DNA from: Nakamurella silvestris
GTDB lineage: Bacteria; Actinomycetota; Actinomycetes; Mycobacteriales; Nakamurellaceae
NCBI GenBank assembly: GCA_003576535.1
Contig: QXCQ01000152.1
Location: 47,752 to 92,876, forward strand
Length of the DNA stretch: 45,125 nucleotides
Direction: 5' to 3'
Shown piece after piece: positions 1 to 8,337 of the stretch; position 1 is the stretch's first letter; every line of letters starts with the position of its first letter. Under the pieces are notes generated by a model. The model saw only the letters and a program-made list of their open reading frames with translations. It was not told the DNA's origin and did not search any database. The position numbers and the translations under genes were made by a program.

Positions 1-1
1 T

Positions 2-1193
2 CCCGCGCCCACCGATCCCCCGCCCACCGATCCCGCGCGGCCCGATCCAGGCACGTCCGGGCCCGAATCGGTCGGATCGAGTGCCATCGAGCCCTTCGAT
101 CCCGAGCCTGCGCCGACACCCGATCCCGAGCCCTCCGGCAGTGCCACGATCGGTCTCGATCCGTACACCCGACCGGTCGTGATCAGCAGTGCCGAGCGTG
201 AGTCACAGCTGAAAACCGTGGGGCCCTGGCTGATCAAGCTGTTCCAGCTCGACGGCTGGGTGTCCGGCACCCTGACCTCGGACCCGGCCACCCTGCGAGT
301 GCTGTGGACCGGGGCCGTCCCGCCCCCTGTTTCAGCAGGTCGTGGACGATGCCGCCGATGCCGGTCAGGTCATCGAGCTGGTCCCGGTCCCGTTCACGGA
401 GCAGCAGCGCCTGCTGGCCTGGTCGAAACTGGAGCCGGTCCTGCGGGCGGAGGGGATCGACCTGGAGGAGTTCTACGACGAGGACTTCAGCGCACTGACC
501 CTGACCGCGGCACCAGAGGTGGCGGCCCCGGGGCTCGCCGATCGGGTGCGTGCCCTCGCGGCGTCGACCATCCCCGGCATCCCGGTTCAGGTGATCGCGA
601 AACGTCGCGCGGGTTTCGACGATCTCGGGTTCGAGATGGGCGTGGTCGGCAGTGACAGTGCCGGTGGGGTGAGTCATTTCGACCGTGAGGCGATCACCCT
701 GAGCAGCGAGGTGACCCAGATGAACACCTTCGTCAAGGACCAGTTCCCGGCGTACGTCGATGCCCACTCCGACCAGATACTGCGCGCGACCACCTTCTTC
801 TGGCCGGATGAGGTGCCGGCCGGGGCGAAGGAGATCGCGGCCCGTGCCATCGCCGCGGGTGTGCCGATCCGCCTCGCGTCCCTGACCGACCTCGGTGCTC
901 CCACCCCCGAACAGCTGCTGGGGGCGGCATTGTCGTTCCATCGGGCGAATGCTCTTGACGGACACCCCGACGATTTCATCCGGATCAATGCCGACCTCAC
1001 GGGTCTGGAGCGTGGCCCTGCGTACACGCCGAAGGACGATTCCTTCTACGCCCCGTCCAGGGGGACGATCTTCGACGGCACGTGGATCCCGTTCACCTGG
1101 ATCAGCAAGAAGGAGATGTCCTCCGGTGCGAACAGGAATTCGACGATCAACACCGAGCTGAAGGCCCGGATCACGGAGGCGGGTTCCGGGTGA
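2..1193 (+). CDS. Pro/Asp-rich protein of unknown function, 5'-truncated and frameshifted
   Basis: The reading frame is open from the left window edge. It first encodes a low-complexity linker rich in Pro, Asp, Glu and Thr (about 58 residues). A folded-looking segment follows (ERESQLKTVGPWLIKLFQL...VLWTGAVPP). Near 323-327 (five C in a row) sensible coding jumps by one base into the frame that continues from 342 to the TGA at 1191-1193. Removing one C gives a continuous protein reading AVPPLFQQVVDDAADAGQ. The downstream part (about 285 residues) has globular character and no family I recognise. The linker suggests a secreted or membrane-anchored protein whose N-terminus lies outside the window. 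Either the frame break is real, making a pseudogene or phase-variable gene, or it is a homopolymer sequencing error. An annotator ignoring it would start the gene at GTG 342. Confidence 0.6.
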
Positions 1194-1349
1194 CACATCG
1201 GTCCCGCGACCGGGGCGCGCACAATCGTCCGCGCCGACCCGATGAATTCTGCTGCCCACACAGGTCTGATAGAACAGGACCGATTCGCCGACCTGGCGGT
1301 CGGTGACAGGCCCCCGCTGCCGCAGCGGGAGAGATCCGGGAGTACCACG

Positions 1350-1925
1350 ATGCGCAAAGTGACCGCAGGGCTTTTCCACTCCGTCGACGGTGTGGTCGAA
1401 TCGCCGAACCTGTGGCAGTTCGACAGTTTCGACAACGAACTCGGCGCCGGCATGGGCGCCTTCCTCCAGGCGACCAGCACGGTGATCCTGGGCCGGGTCA
1501 GCTACCAGGAATGGGCCGGGTACTGGCCGAACGCAGGCGCGGACGACCCCTTCGCCTCGTTCATCAACCCGATCGAGAAGTTCGTGGCCTCCCGCACGCT
1601 CACCGGTGACCTGGAGTGGGAGAACTCCTCCCTGATCAACGGTGACCTGACGGCCTTCGTCGCCGATCTGAAGAACACCGAGGGCGCCGACATCGCCGTC
1701 TGCGGCAGCATCTCGGTGACCCGTCAGCTCTTCTTCGCCGGTCTGCTCGACGAACTGAAGTTCATGACCCATCCGGTGGTCGCCGGTGCCGGACGCCGAT
1801 TCTTCGAGGCCGGTGATCCGACCACGAAGTTGGTGCTGCTGGACTCCGAGCGCACCAGCAAGGGCAACGTCATCTCCACCTACGGCCTGCGTCCGGAGGC
1901 CGCACCGGAGCCGGCCGCGGAATAA
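1350..1925 (+). CDS. RibD C-terminal/DHFR-like reductase family protein
   Basis: This encodes 191 residues of the dihydrofolate-reductase-like fold found in the RibD C-terminal family. It begins MRKVTAGLFHSVDGVVESP, which matches the usual first strand and Asp-Gly loop. The family pattern ILGRVSYQEWAGYWP follows, then DIAVCGSISVTRQLF and DELKFMTHPVVAGAGRRFF near the end. Such stand-alone proteins are presumed NAD(P)H-dependent reductases, and the substrate cannot be told from sequence. The ATG at 1350 is chosen because GGGAG lies seven bases upstream and the fold starts there. The open frame extends further upstream without a comparable ribosome site. The next gene, an old yellow enzyme, starts 13 bases after the stop, so the two are probably co-transcribed redox enzymes. 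Confidence 0.85.
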   Translation: MRKVTAGLFHSVDGVVESPNLWQFDSFDNELGAGMGAFLQATSTVILGRVSYQEWAGYWPNAGADDPFASFINPIEKFVASRTLTGDLEWENSSLINGDLTAFVADLKNTEGADIAVCGSISVTRQLFFAGLLDELKFMTHPVVAGAGRRFFEAGDPTTKLVLLDSERTSKGNVISTYGLRPEAAPEPAAE

Positions 1926-1938
1926 TCGGTGGCCGGCG

Positions 1939-3024
1939 ATGGCTGATGGGGACATGAGCCTGTTGTTCGAACCGTTGACCATCGCCGGCACCACCTTCCG
2001 CAACCGGGTCTGGCTGGCACCGATGTGCCAGTACAGCGCCACCGACGGATTGCCCAACGACTGGCACCTGGCCCATCTCGGCGCCCGGGCGGCGGGTGGG
2101 TTCGGCTTGGTCCTGACCGAGGCCACCGCGGTCAGCCCCGAGGGGCGGATCAGCCCCCAGGACGTCGGTCTGTGGGACGACGAGCAGGAGGCCGCCTGGC
2201 GCCGGATCACCGACCTGATCCACGGCAGCGGGGCTGCGGCCGGTGTCCAGCTCGCCCACGCCGGCCGCAAGGCCTCGACCTACCGTCCCTGGGCACCGGT
2301 CCGTGGATCGGTCCCGGCGGACGAGGGCGGCTGGCCCACCGTGGCACCGACCGCCCTGGCCTTCGGGGACTACGCCGAACCCGCCGAACTCGACAGCGAT
2401 CAGATCGCCGGGATCGTGGCCGATTTCGTCAGCTCCGCGATCCGGGCGGATGCAGCCGGCTTCGATGTGATCGAGATCCACGCGGCACATGGGTATCTCA
2501 TCCACCAGTTCCTCTCGCCGCTGTCGAACCTGCGCACCGATGCCTATGGCGGCGACCTGCGTGGCCGGAGCCGCCTGCTGCTCGAGATCGTCGACGGGAT
2601 CACCGCGGTGCGGGGCGAGAAGCCTTTGTTCGTCCGGCTCTCGGCCACCGACTGGACCGACGGCGGCTGGGACGTCGTCCAGTCCACCGACCTGGCCAGG
2701 ACCTTGCGCGAGCACGGTGTGCAACTGATCGACGTCTCCACCGGCGGGAACGTCGTGGGGGCGCAGATCCCGGTGCGTCCCGGCTACCAGGTGCCTTTCG
2801 CCCGTCAGATAGGCCAAGGCGCAGGCATTCTCACCGGTGCGGTCGGTCTGCTGACCGAACCTGCCGAGGTCGAAGCGGTACTGGCCGACGGAAGCGCCGA
2901 TGCGGTCCTGCTCGGTCGGGCGGCCCTGCGCGACCCGTCCTGGCCGCAGCGCGCCGCCCATGTCCTCGGGGTGCCGGCGGACAAGATTCCCTACCCGGCC
3001 CAGTACACCCGCGGGGCCTGGTAG
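1939..3024 (+). CDS. NADH:flavin oxidoreductase/old yellow enzyme, YqjM type
   Basis: This is a 361-residue FMN-dependent ene-reductase of the YqjM (thermophilic-like) subclass. Visible family marks are APMCQYS near residue 27 (Cys30 and Tyr32, equivalent to YqjM Cys26 and Tyr28), EATAVSPEGRIS at 61-72, QLAHAGRK at 104-111, and HAAHGYLIHQFLSPLSN from 181. In the last motif His181, His184 and Tyr186 bind or protonate the substrate. The family reduces activated C=C bonds of enals, enones and nitro compounds with NAD(P)H in the cytoplasm. ATG 1939 has GGTGG six bases upstream. ATG 1954 (MSLLFEPLTI) is an alternative start that also suits the family. The gene lies 13 bases behind the RibD-like reductase, so both are likely one operon. 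Confidence 0.93.
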   Translation: MADGDMSLLFEPLTIAGTTFRNRVWLAPMCQYSATDGLPNDWHLAHLGARAAGGFGLVLTEATAVSPEGRISPQDVGLWDDEQEAAWRRITDLIHGSGAAAGVQLAHAGRKASTYRPWAPVRGSVPADEGGWPTVAPTALAFGDYAEPAELDSDQIAGIVADFVSSAIRADAAGFDVIEIHAAHGYLIHQFLSPLSNLRTDAYGGDLRGRSRLLLEIVDGITAVRGEKPLFVRLSATDWTDGGWDVVQSTDLARTLREHGVQLIDVSTGGNVVGAQIPVRPGYQVPFARQIGQGAGILTGAVGLLTEPAEVEAVLADGSADAVLLGRAALRDPSWPQRAAHVLGVPADKIPYPAQYTRGAW

Positions 3025-3039
3025 GAAATCCGTTCCTTG

Positions 3040-3099
3040 GGTCCAGGTGAGTTCGGTCCAGGTGCGGTCGGTCCAGGTGCGGTCAGTCCAGGTGCGGCA
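3040..3099 (+). repeat. Four tandem 15-bp units at the 3' end of the LLM gene
   Basis: Four copies of a unit of the form GGTCCAGGTGCGGTC run from 3040 to 3099. The middle two are identical and the outer two differ at a few bases. The last copy covers the stop codon (complement of 3083-3085) and final codons of the minus-strand luciferase-like gene. The others fill the short gap to the convergent old yellow enzyme gene. The array looks like local slippage that duplicated the gene's end. Confidence 0.8.
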
Positions 3100-4009
3100 G
3101 GATCTCGGCCGCGACCAGCTCCAGGTGATCGAGGTCGGCGAGGTCGAGCACCTGCAGGTACACCCGGGTGCTGCCGGCCTCCCGGTAGGTCGCCAGCGTG
3201 TCCAGGACCTCCTGCGGGGTGCCGGCGAGTCCGTTCTCCCGGAGTTCGGCCACCTCACGGCCGATGGCGGCGGCCCGGCGGGTGATCTCGGCCTCGTCGC
3301 GGCCGACGCAGACGACGAGGGCGTTGGACAGGGTGAGGGTGTTCGGTTCGCGCCCGGTGTCCTCGCACGCCTGGCGGACCCGGTCGAACAACACCCGTGA
3401 GTCCGCGGCCGAGGCGAAGGGCACGTTGAACTCGTCGGCGTACTTCGCCGTCAGGGCCGGTGTCCGCTTCTTGCCGTTGCCGCCGATGATGATCGGCGGC
3501 CGCTGCTGGGTCGGTTTCGGCAGGGCCGGGGAACCCGTCAGCGGGTAGTACTGCCCGGGCAGGTCCAGGGTGTCGCCGGTCGGCGTCGCCCAGAGGGAGG
3601 TGATCACGGCCAACTGCTCCTCGAAACGGTCGAAGCGCTCACCGACCGCAGGGAACGGGATCCCGTAGGCGGCGTGTTCGGCATCGAACCAGCCGGCCCC
3701 GAAACCGAGTTCCACCCGGCCGCCGCTCATCTGGTCGACCTGGGCGACCGAGATCGCCAATGGCCCGGGGTAGCGGAAGGTGGCCGAGGTCATCAGGGTC
3801 CCCAGGCGGATCCGTTCGGTCTGCAGGGCCAGGCCGGCCAGGGTGATCCAGGCGTCCGTCGGTCCGGGCAGACCGTCACCGCCCATGGCCAGGTAGTGGT
3901 CGGAGCGGAAGAAGGCGTCGAACCCCAGCCGCTCGGTGGCCTGGGCGACGGCCAGCTGGTCGGAGTAGAGGGCACCCTGCTGCGGTTCGATGAAGATTCT
4001 CAGGTCCAT
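3083..4009 (-). CDS. LLM-class (luciferase-like) F420-dependent oxidoreductase
   Basis: This encodes 308 residues of the bacterial luciferase-like TIM-barrel family. It starts MDLRIFIEPQQGALYSDQ and contains FRSDHYLAMGG (residues about 35-45), RLGTLMTSATFRYPG, and GRVELGFGAGWFDAEHAAYGIPFP, the usual cofactor-binding face. It also has RPPIIIGGNGKKRT, typical of the F420-dependent TIGR03560-like branch. The substrate is unknown. The ATG at 4007-4009 is chosen because homologous proteins begin at this MDLR-type strand. The longer frame upstream would run into the preceding dehydrogenase. The gene begins 44 bases after that dehydrogenase ends on the same strand, so it is probably read from the same promoter. 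Its 3' end contains part of a 15-bp tandem repeat. Confidence 0.85.
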   Translation of the reverse strand: MDLRIFIEPQQGALYSDQLAVAQATERLGFDAFFRSDHYLAMGGDGLPGPTDAWITLAGLALQTERIRLGTLMTSATFRYPGPLAISVAQVDQMSGGRVELGFGAGWFDAEHAAYGIPFPAVGERFDRFEEQLAVITSLWATPTGDTLDLPGQYYPLTGSPALPKPTQQRPPIIIGGNGKKRTPALTAKYADEFNVPFASAADSRVLFDRVRQACEDTGREPNTLTLSNALVVCVGRDEAEITRRAAAIGREVAELRENGLAGTPQEVLDTLATYREAGSTRVYLQVLDLADLDHLELVAAEILPHLD

Positions 4010-4053
4010 GGCTCCAGCCTGCCCGAGGATGCGACGGCCGTCCACCGCGGTCC

Positions 4054-6969
4054 CTATCGGCTGGCCCGCTCCAGCACCTGGAGGATGTGTTCGTAGGGTT
4101 TCCCGGTCGCCCGGCTCATCCCCATCTCGCAGGTCCTGTTGCACGAGGCATAGGCCTGATGCTCACCGTCGTTGACCTCGGCGGCCTGGGCGGAGGTCGC
4201 CGCTGCGGTGACCTCCGGGTGCAGCATGCCGCGGTCGCCGGCGAAACCGCAGCAGCCCCAGGACGGTGGGACGAACACGTCCTCGGCCACCGCCGCGGCG
4301 AGGGCGCGCAGGTCCGCCTCGATGCCCAGGTGGGTGGTGGAACACGTGGGGTGCAGTGCCATCGAGGCGATCGTGGTGTTGATCGGCAACAGGGGCAACA
4401 CCCGGTCCTTGACGAAGGTGACCGAGTCGACGAAGGTGATCCGGCCGTACCGCAGGCGGTCGGGACCGTCGAGTGTGCCCCCGAGTTCGCGCAGTCCCTG
4501 GGTGCACGATGCGGCGTCGGTGACGACCGGAAGGCGTCCGCCGTCGGTGGCGGTCCACAGGGCCGCCAGGTTGAGCGCGGCCATCTCCCGGTGGCCGCCG
4601 GTCAGACCCTTGGACTGCCAGGGGGTTCCGCAGCACAGACCGGACAGCCCGGCGGGAACGAGGATCCTCACCCCCGCGCGCCGGCACAGTTCCTGGAAGG
4701 CCGCCGCGGTGTCGAGGGTGCCGGGAACGGTCTCCGCGGAGGCGAACAGACTGCCGATGCACGCCTGGTAGAACACCGCGTCCGTGGTGTCGGCGGTGGC
4801 CGCGGTGGGGGACAGGCGCGCCGCACCCGGGCCGGGCAGATCCGAGCCGACCTGCGGCAACAGGTTGTGGCTGACCACATGTCGGGCGGCCTGGGTGATC
4901 CCGGACAGCGGGCGCTTGGGGAGTTCGGCCGTGACGGCCAGTGCGCCGCGCAGACCGGTGACGATCCCGCCCCAGTGCCGGGCGGCGAAGGCTCCGAGGG
5001 TCTGGCTGACCCGGTTGTACCGTTTCGCCCGGAAGGACTTCATCACCTTGCCGGTGTCGATCGCCACCGGACAGGCGGTGACACACAAGGAATCGGCGGC
5101 GCAGGTGTCCACGGCCGCACGATCGAAACCGCGTCGGAGTTCCTTGCGCAGACCCTGGGGGGCCACCGCGATCTCGCGCATGAGGGCGATCCGCTGCCGA
5201 GGGGTGGTGGTGACGTCCCGGGACGGGCAGACCGGTTCGCAGTAGCCGCATTCCACACATTTGTCGACCGCCGGGTCGACCACCGGCACCTGCTTGAGAT
5301 GCAGCAGGTGGGCGTCGGGGCGGTCGTCCAGCACCGCGCCCGGGTTCAGCGTTCCCCGTGGGTCACACAGGTCCTTGACCTGCCGCATCACCTGATACAA
5401 CTCGTCGCCGAACTGGCGTCGGACGAACGGTGCCATCACCCGGCCGGTGCCGTGCTCGGCCTTCAGGGAGCCGTTCTGGCCGAGGATCAGATCGACCAGG
5501 TCGCCGGTGAAGGCGTCGAGCTGACGTACCTCCGACCGTTCGCCCAGCCTCGGGTTGATCATGAAGTGCAGGTTGCCGTCCTTGGCGTGGCCGAAGATGA
5601 CGGCGTCGTCGTACGAATGACGGTCGAAGAGGGCGATCAACTCGGTGACGGTCTCGGTCAGTGCGGCCGGCGGGACCACCACATCCTCCAGCAGGGCCGT
5701 CGATCCGGGGGGTCTGGCGCCGGCCACCGCCGTGTACAGGCCCTTGCGCAGGTGCCACAGTGCCGCGCGCTCGGCGGCTTTGCGGGTGAACCCCGGGGCG
5801 GCCACCAGTCCGGCCGTCCGCCCACCGAGCGCCTCGGTGTGCTCGACCATGCCGGTGAGCAGATCGGCGTCATCGGCCTGGAACTCCACCAGCAGCGCGG
5901 TGTGTCGGTCGACGGCGATCTCCTGGAGGGCCGGAACCGGGTTCGGGTCCCGCTGGAGCACCCGGAGCGAGGAGGCGTCCATCAGCTCCAGGGTGTGCGC
6001 CCCCGCCTGACGCAGGGCCGGCAGGGCCTCGGTGGCACCGGCCACGTCGGCGAACACCAGCAGGCCGGTGGCGGCGTGGGCACGGGTGGGCACGGTACGG
6101 AAGGTGGCCTCGGCGATCCAGCCGAGGGTGCCCTCGGAGCCGACGAGCAGGTGGGTCAGGATGTCCAGCGGTTCGTCGAAATCGGTGAAGGCGTTGAGGG
6201 AGTACCCCATGGTGTTCTTCATCGAGAACTGGTGGGTGATGGTGGCGACGGAGGACGGGTTGGCCCGCACCCGGTCGCGCAGGGCGGCCAGGCCGGCGAC
6301 CAGGTCCGGTTCGAGGGCACGCAGCCGGGCGGCGGCGTCCGGGGCGGCCGAGTCGACGACGGTCCCCGACGGCAGCACGAAGGTCAGCGAGTCCAGGGTG
6401 GCGTAGCTGTTGAACTCGGTCCCGCAGGCCATGCCGCTGGAGTTGTTCGCGACCACACCACCGACGGTGCAGGCACTCTCGCTGGCCGGGTCGGGGCCGA
6501 GCCTGGTCTTGTACGGCATCAACCGGTTGTTCACCGAACGCACGGTCGCCCCGGGGCCGCAGCGGACACGGGCACCGCCGTCGAGGACCTCGACCTGCCG
6601 GAAGTGCCGACGGGTGTCGACGAGCAGACCGTCCGTGCCGGCCTGGCCGGACAGACTCGTTCCGCCGGACCGGAAGGTCAGGGGCACACCGTGTTCGGCG
6701 GCGATCCGCATGGCCGCGACCACCTGCTCCGTGGAGTCGGGGCGGGAGACGGCTGCCGGGGCGAGGAGGTAGTGGGAGGCGTCATGGGACATGGCGGCGC
6801 GGTCGAGGGCGTCCGTGGACACGGTGGCCTCGGAAGAGCTCTCGCGCAGCGACCGGACGAAGACCTCGGTGCGCTTGCGTTGCGCGGCGCGTCCGCCCCT
6901 CGGCCCCAGGACGAGCCCGCGGGGGGCCGATCCGGTCGAGGGGGTGTGGGCCGTGGCGGATTCGGACAT
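4054..6969 (-). CDS. FAD-linked oxidase/Fe-S protein, D-lactate (D-2-hydroxyacid) dehydrogenase type
   Basis: This 971-residue protein fuses a FAD-binding oxidase to an iron-sulfur electron-transfer half, the layout of Dld-II-type D-lactate dehydrogenases. The FAD-binding loop reads FRSGGTSLSGQAGTDG and is followed by TVGGVVANNSSGMACG. The oxidase C-terminal domain holds HAKDGNLHFMINP and EHGTGRV. Two 4Fe-4S motifs follow, CVECGYCEPVCPSRD from residue 571 and CAADSLCVTACP. Two CCG-type cysteine motifs then lie near 873 (HPTCSTTHLG) and 905 (GCCGFAGD). The family oxidises D-lactate or related D-2-hydroxyacids and passes electrons to quinone or cytochromes at the membrane. The substrate is inferred. 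ATG 6969 has GGAG eight bases upstream and is preceded by a clear promoter. The F420-type oxidoreductase follows in the same direction. Confidence 0.88.
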   Translation of the reverse strand: MSESATAHTPSTGSAPRGLVLGPRGGRAAQRKRTEVFVRSLRESSSEATVSTDALDRAAMSHDASHYLLAPAAVSRPDSTEQVVAAMRIAAEHGVPLTFRSGGTSLSGQAGTDGLLVDTRRHFRQVEVLDGGARVRCGPGATVRSVNNRLMPYKTRLGPDPASESACTVGGVVANNSSGMACGTEFNSYATLDSLTFVLPSGTVVDSAAPDAAARLRALEPDLVAGLAALRDRVRANPSSVATITHQFSMKNTMGYSLNAFTDFDEPLDILTHLLVGSEGTLGWIAEATFRTVPTRAHAATGLLVFADVAGATEALPALRQAGAHTLELMDASSLRVLQRDPNPVPALQEIAVDRHTALLVEFQADDADLLTGMVEHTEALGGRTAGLVAAPGFTRKAAERAALWHLRKGLYTAVAGARPPGSTALLEDVVVPPAALTETVTELIALFDRHSYDDAVIFGHAKDGNLHFMINPRLGERSEVRQLDAFTGDLVDLILGQNGSLKAEHGTGRVMAPFVRRQFGDELYQVMRQVKDLCDPRGTLNPGAVLDDRPDAHLLHLKQVPVVDPAVDKCVECGYCEPVCPSRDVTTTPRQRIALMREIAVAPQGLRKELRRGFDRAAVDTCAADSLCVTACPVAIDTGKVMKSFRAKRYNRVSQTLGAFAARHWGGIVTGLRGALAVTAELPKRPLSGITQAARHVVSHNLLPQVGSDLPGPGAARLSPTAATADTTDAVFYQACIGSLFASAETVPGTLDTAAAFQELCRRAGVRILVPAGLSGLCCGTPWQSKGLTGGHREMAALNLAALWTATDGGRLPVVTDAASCTQGLRELGGTLDGPDRLRYGRITFVDSVTFVKDRVLPLLPINTTIASMALHPTCSTTHLGIEADLRALAAAVAEDVFVPPSWGCCGFAGDRGMLHPEVTAAATSAQAAEVNDGEHQAYASCNRTCEMGMSRATGKPYEHILQVLERASR

Positions 6970-7000
6970 CCATCGCTCCAGACGTTGTGCTTCTGCGTTG

Positions 7001-7029
7001 AGTTAACAACAACGAACATTCTATGTCAA
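7001..7029 (-). promoter_or_regulatory. Sigma70-like promoter of the dehydrogenase gene
   Basis: On the minus strand TTGACA (7024-7029) is a perfect -35 box. It is separated by 17 bases from TTAACT (7001-7006), a moderate -10 box, which gives a transcript leader of about 25 bases before ATG 6969. The TTAACT lies inside GTTGTTAACTCAAC, a partly symmetric stretch that could be an operator. Confidence 0.6.
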
Positions 7030-7042
7030 CGGATCCTTCTCG

Positions 7043-7110
7043 TTCCCGCGCACGGTGTTGCTCCTCGCGCACGGTACATCGCGCGCGAGGAGCAACAACG
7101 TGCGCGGGAA
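7043..7110. terminator. Very long hairpin, 28-bp arms
   Basis: Arms 7043-7070 and 7083-7110 pair at 27 of 28 positions around a 12-base loop. The hairpin begins 12 bases beyond the stop of the minus-strand GntR gene (7123) and lies just upstream of the dehydrogenase promoter, so it probably ends the GntR transcript. There is no U-tract, and the stem is far longer than a standard terminator. Confidence 0.6.
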
Positions 7111-7122
7111 TAGGGGGTGGGT

Positions 7123-7506
7123 TCACGAGGCTGCTGCCCCGGCCCGACGCAGGGCCGCACGCAGCAGCTCCACCAGGCTCTCCTCCGACAGGCCGGCTGA
7201 GAGGGACTGGGAGGCAAGTCCGTCGATGCGGTTCTGCAGGTCGGCCGACACCGTGACGATGCCGCCGCCCAGGACGACCGTGCCGAGTTTGCGCCGGGAG
7301 GCCACCAGCCCGGCCGACTCGAGTTCGGAGTAGGCGCGCCCGACCGTGTTGACGGCCACCCCCAGGTCGGCGGCCAGGGCTCGGACCGTCGGCAGGCGGG
7401 CACCCCCCGCCAACTCCCCGGCGGCGATGTGACCGGCGAGCTGGCCACGGATCTGCTCGTACACCGGGATCGCGGACCGCAGGTCCACCGTGATCTGCGG
7501 ACTCAT
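7123..7506 (-). CDS. GntR-family transcriptional regulator, YtrA subfamily
   Basis: This 127-residue protein has a GntR winged helix at residues about 10-75 (IPVYEQIRGQLAGHIAAGELAGGARLP, then VRALAADLGVAVNTVGRAYSELESAGLV). Only a short C-terminal helical tail of about 50 residues follows. That size and the 'LPTVRALAADLGVAVNTV' pattern define the YtrA subfamily, which lacks a large ligand domain and usually controls an adjacent membrane or transport operon. The start overlaps the stop of the upstream membrane protein gene (ATGA at 7503-7506), so translation is probably coupled. The effector is unknown. The partner membrane protein is the obvious regulatory context. Confidence 0.88.
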   Translation of the reverse strand: MSPQITVDLRSAIPVYEQIRGQLAGHIAAGELAGGARLPTVRALAADLGVAVNTVGRAYSELESAGLVASRRKLGTVVLGGGIVTVSADLQNRIDGLASQSLSAGLSEESLVELLRAALRRAGAAAS

Positions 7507-8288
7507 GCCGGGACCGCACTCGGACGGGTGGCGCGGGGGAGGCGCACCCGGTAGCCCTCGACGACCACCAGCAGGAGCACGGTGGCGGCCGTCGACCACC
7601 CGGTGGCCGTGGCGCCCGGCTGGAGGTTCGCAGCGGCACCGGCGACACCGTTGAAGTCCAGGTAGGTGAGCAGGCCGGTGGCGGCGAGCAGTCGCAGGAG
7701 CCGATCGATCCCGGCCCGGCGGCAGGCCAGGTCCAGTGCCGGGTCCTGCGTGGTCAGGGCGGTTCGGTCGATCAGCTGTCGGATCCCTGCGGTGACCGTG
7801 AGCACCAGGAGGGTGAGGGTGACGGCCGTCAACGATGCGGACGGACCGTGGGTCGGCGGCCACTGAAACATGGCCCACAGGCCCGTGACGGTGCCGGTCA
7901 GTGCGAGGACGAGACCTGCCCGAGGCAGGCGGACACGTCTTGGTTCGATCGAGGCGATCCGGATGGTGCCCGCCGGACTCGGCCACCACCGTTCCATGGT
8001 CATGACGGCCAGGGCCACCACGATCCCGGCGATCGGCCACAGGTGAGTGGTCGGGGGAGTGTCCTCGCTGGTCTGCCCGCCGAACAGCAGGCCGAAGGCC
8101 AGGAAAACGATGATCGCGGTCAGGCGGCTCAGGTCGCCGATGGCGAAGTCCCGGCGGCGCAGCACCTTTCGGTCGGGGGTGTCGCCGGCTGTCGTCGCCC
8201 GGCGGAACACGCGGGCCTGTTGGAACCGTCTAACCAGCCAGAACCCGATGAGGGCCACCAGGCCGAGCAGCAGTGCGGGACCACCCAT
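7503..8288 (-). CDS. Multi-pass membrane protein linked to a YtrA-type regulator
   Basis: This encodes 261 residues with about six hydrophobic helices, for example GGPALLLGLVALIGFWLV at the N-terminus, LTAIIVFLAFGLLFGG, WPIAGIVVALAVMTM, and a C-terminal helix around AATVLLLVVVEGY. A cytoplasmic basic segment with RRATTAGDTPDRKVLRRRDFAIGDL follows helix one. I recognise no catalytic motif. The ATG at 8288 is preferred over the upstream one at 8318 because AGGAG lies six bases before it, while the upstream ATG has no ribosome site. It is the first gene of a two-gene unit with the GntR regulator, which reverses the usual order of regulator first. It may be a transporter-associated or sensory membrane protein, and no function is claimed. 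Confidence 0.75.
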   Translation of the reverse strand: MGGPALLLGLVALIGFWLVRRFQQARVFRRATTAGDTPDRKVLRRRDFAIGDLSRLTAIIVFLAFGLLFGGQTSEDTPPTTHLWPIAGIVVALAVMTMERWWPSPAGTIRIASIEPRRVRLPRAGLVLALTGTVTGLWAMFQWPPTHGPSASLTAVTLTLLVLTVTAGIRQLIDRTALTTQDPALDLACRRAGIDRLLRLLAATGLLTYLDFNGVAGAAANLQPGATATGWSTAATVLLLVVVEGYRVRLPRATRPSAVPA

Positions 8289-8337
8289 GGGAGCTCCTGT
8301 CTCAATGTATGCACTCATTAAGACATAAAGTATCCGC

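Noticed and set aside
234-2270. 678-codon minus-strand frame over the first three genes
   Set aside because: It runs antisense to the frameshifted first gene, the RibD-like enzyme and the start of the old yellow enzyme, all with family motifs on the plus strand.
3040-3099. Short tandem array considered as CRISPR
   Set aside because: The units are contiguous with no spacers, and no cas genes are near; this is simple tandem duplication.
4087-7113. 1008-codon frame on the plus strand opposite the dehydrogenase gene
   Set aside because: It is antisense to a protein with intact FAD and Fe-S motifs and consists of Gly/Arg/His-rich text typical of high-GC shadow frames.
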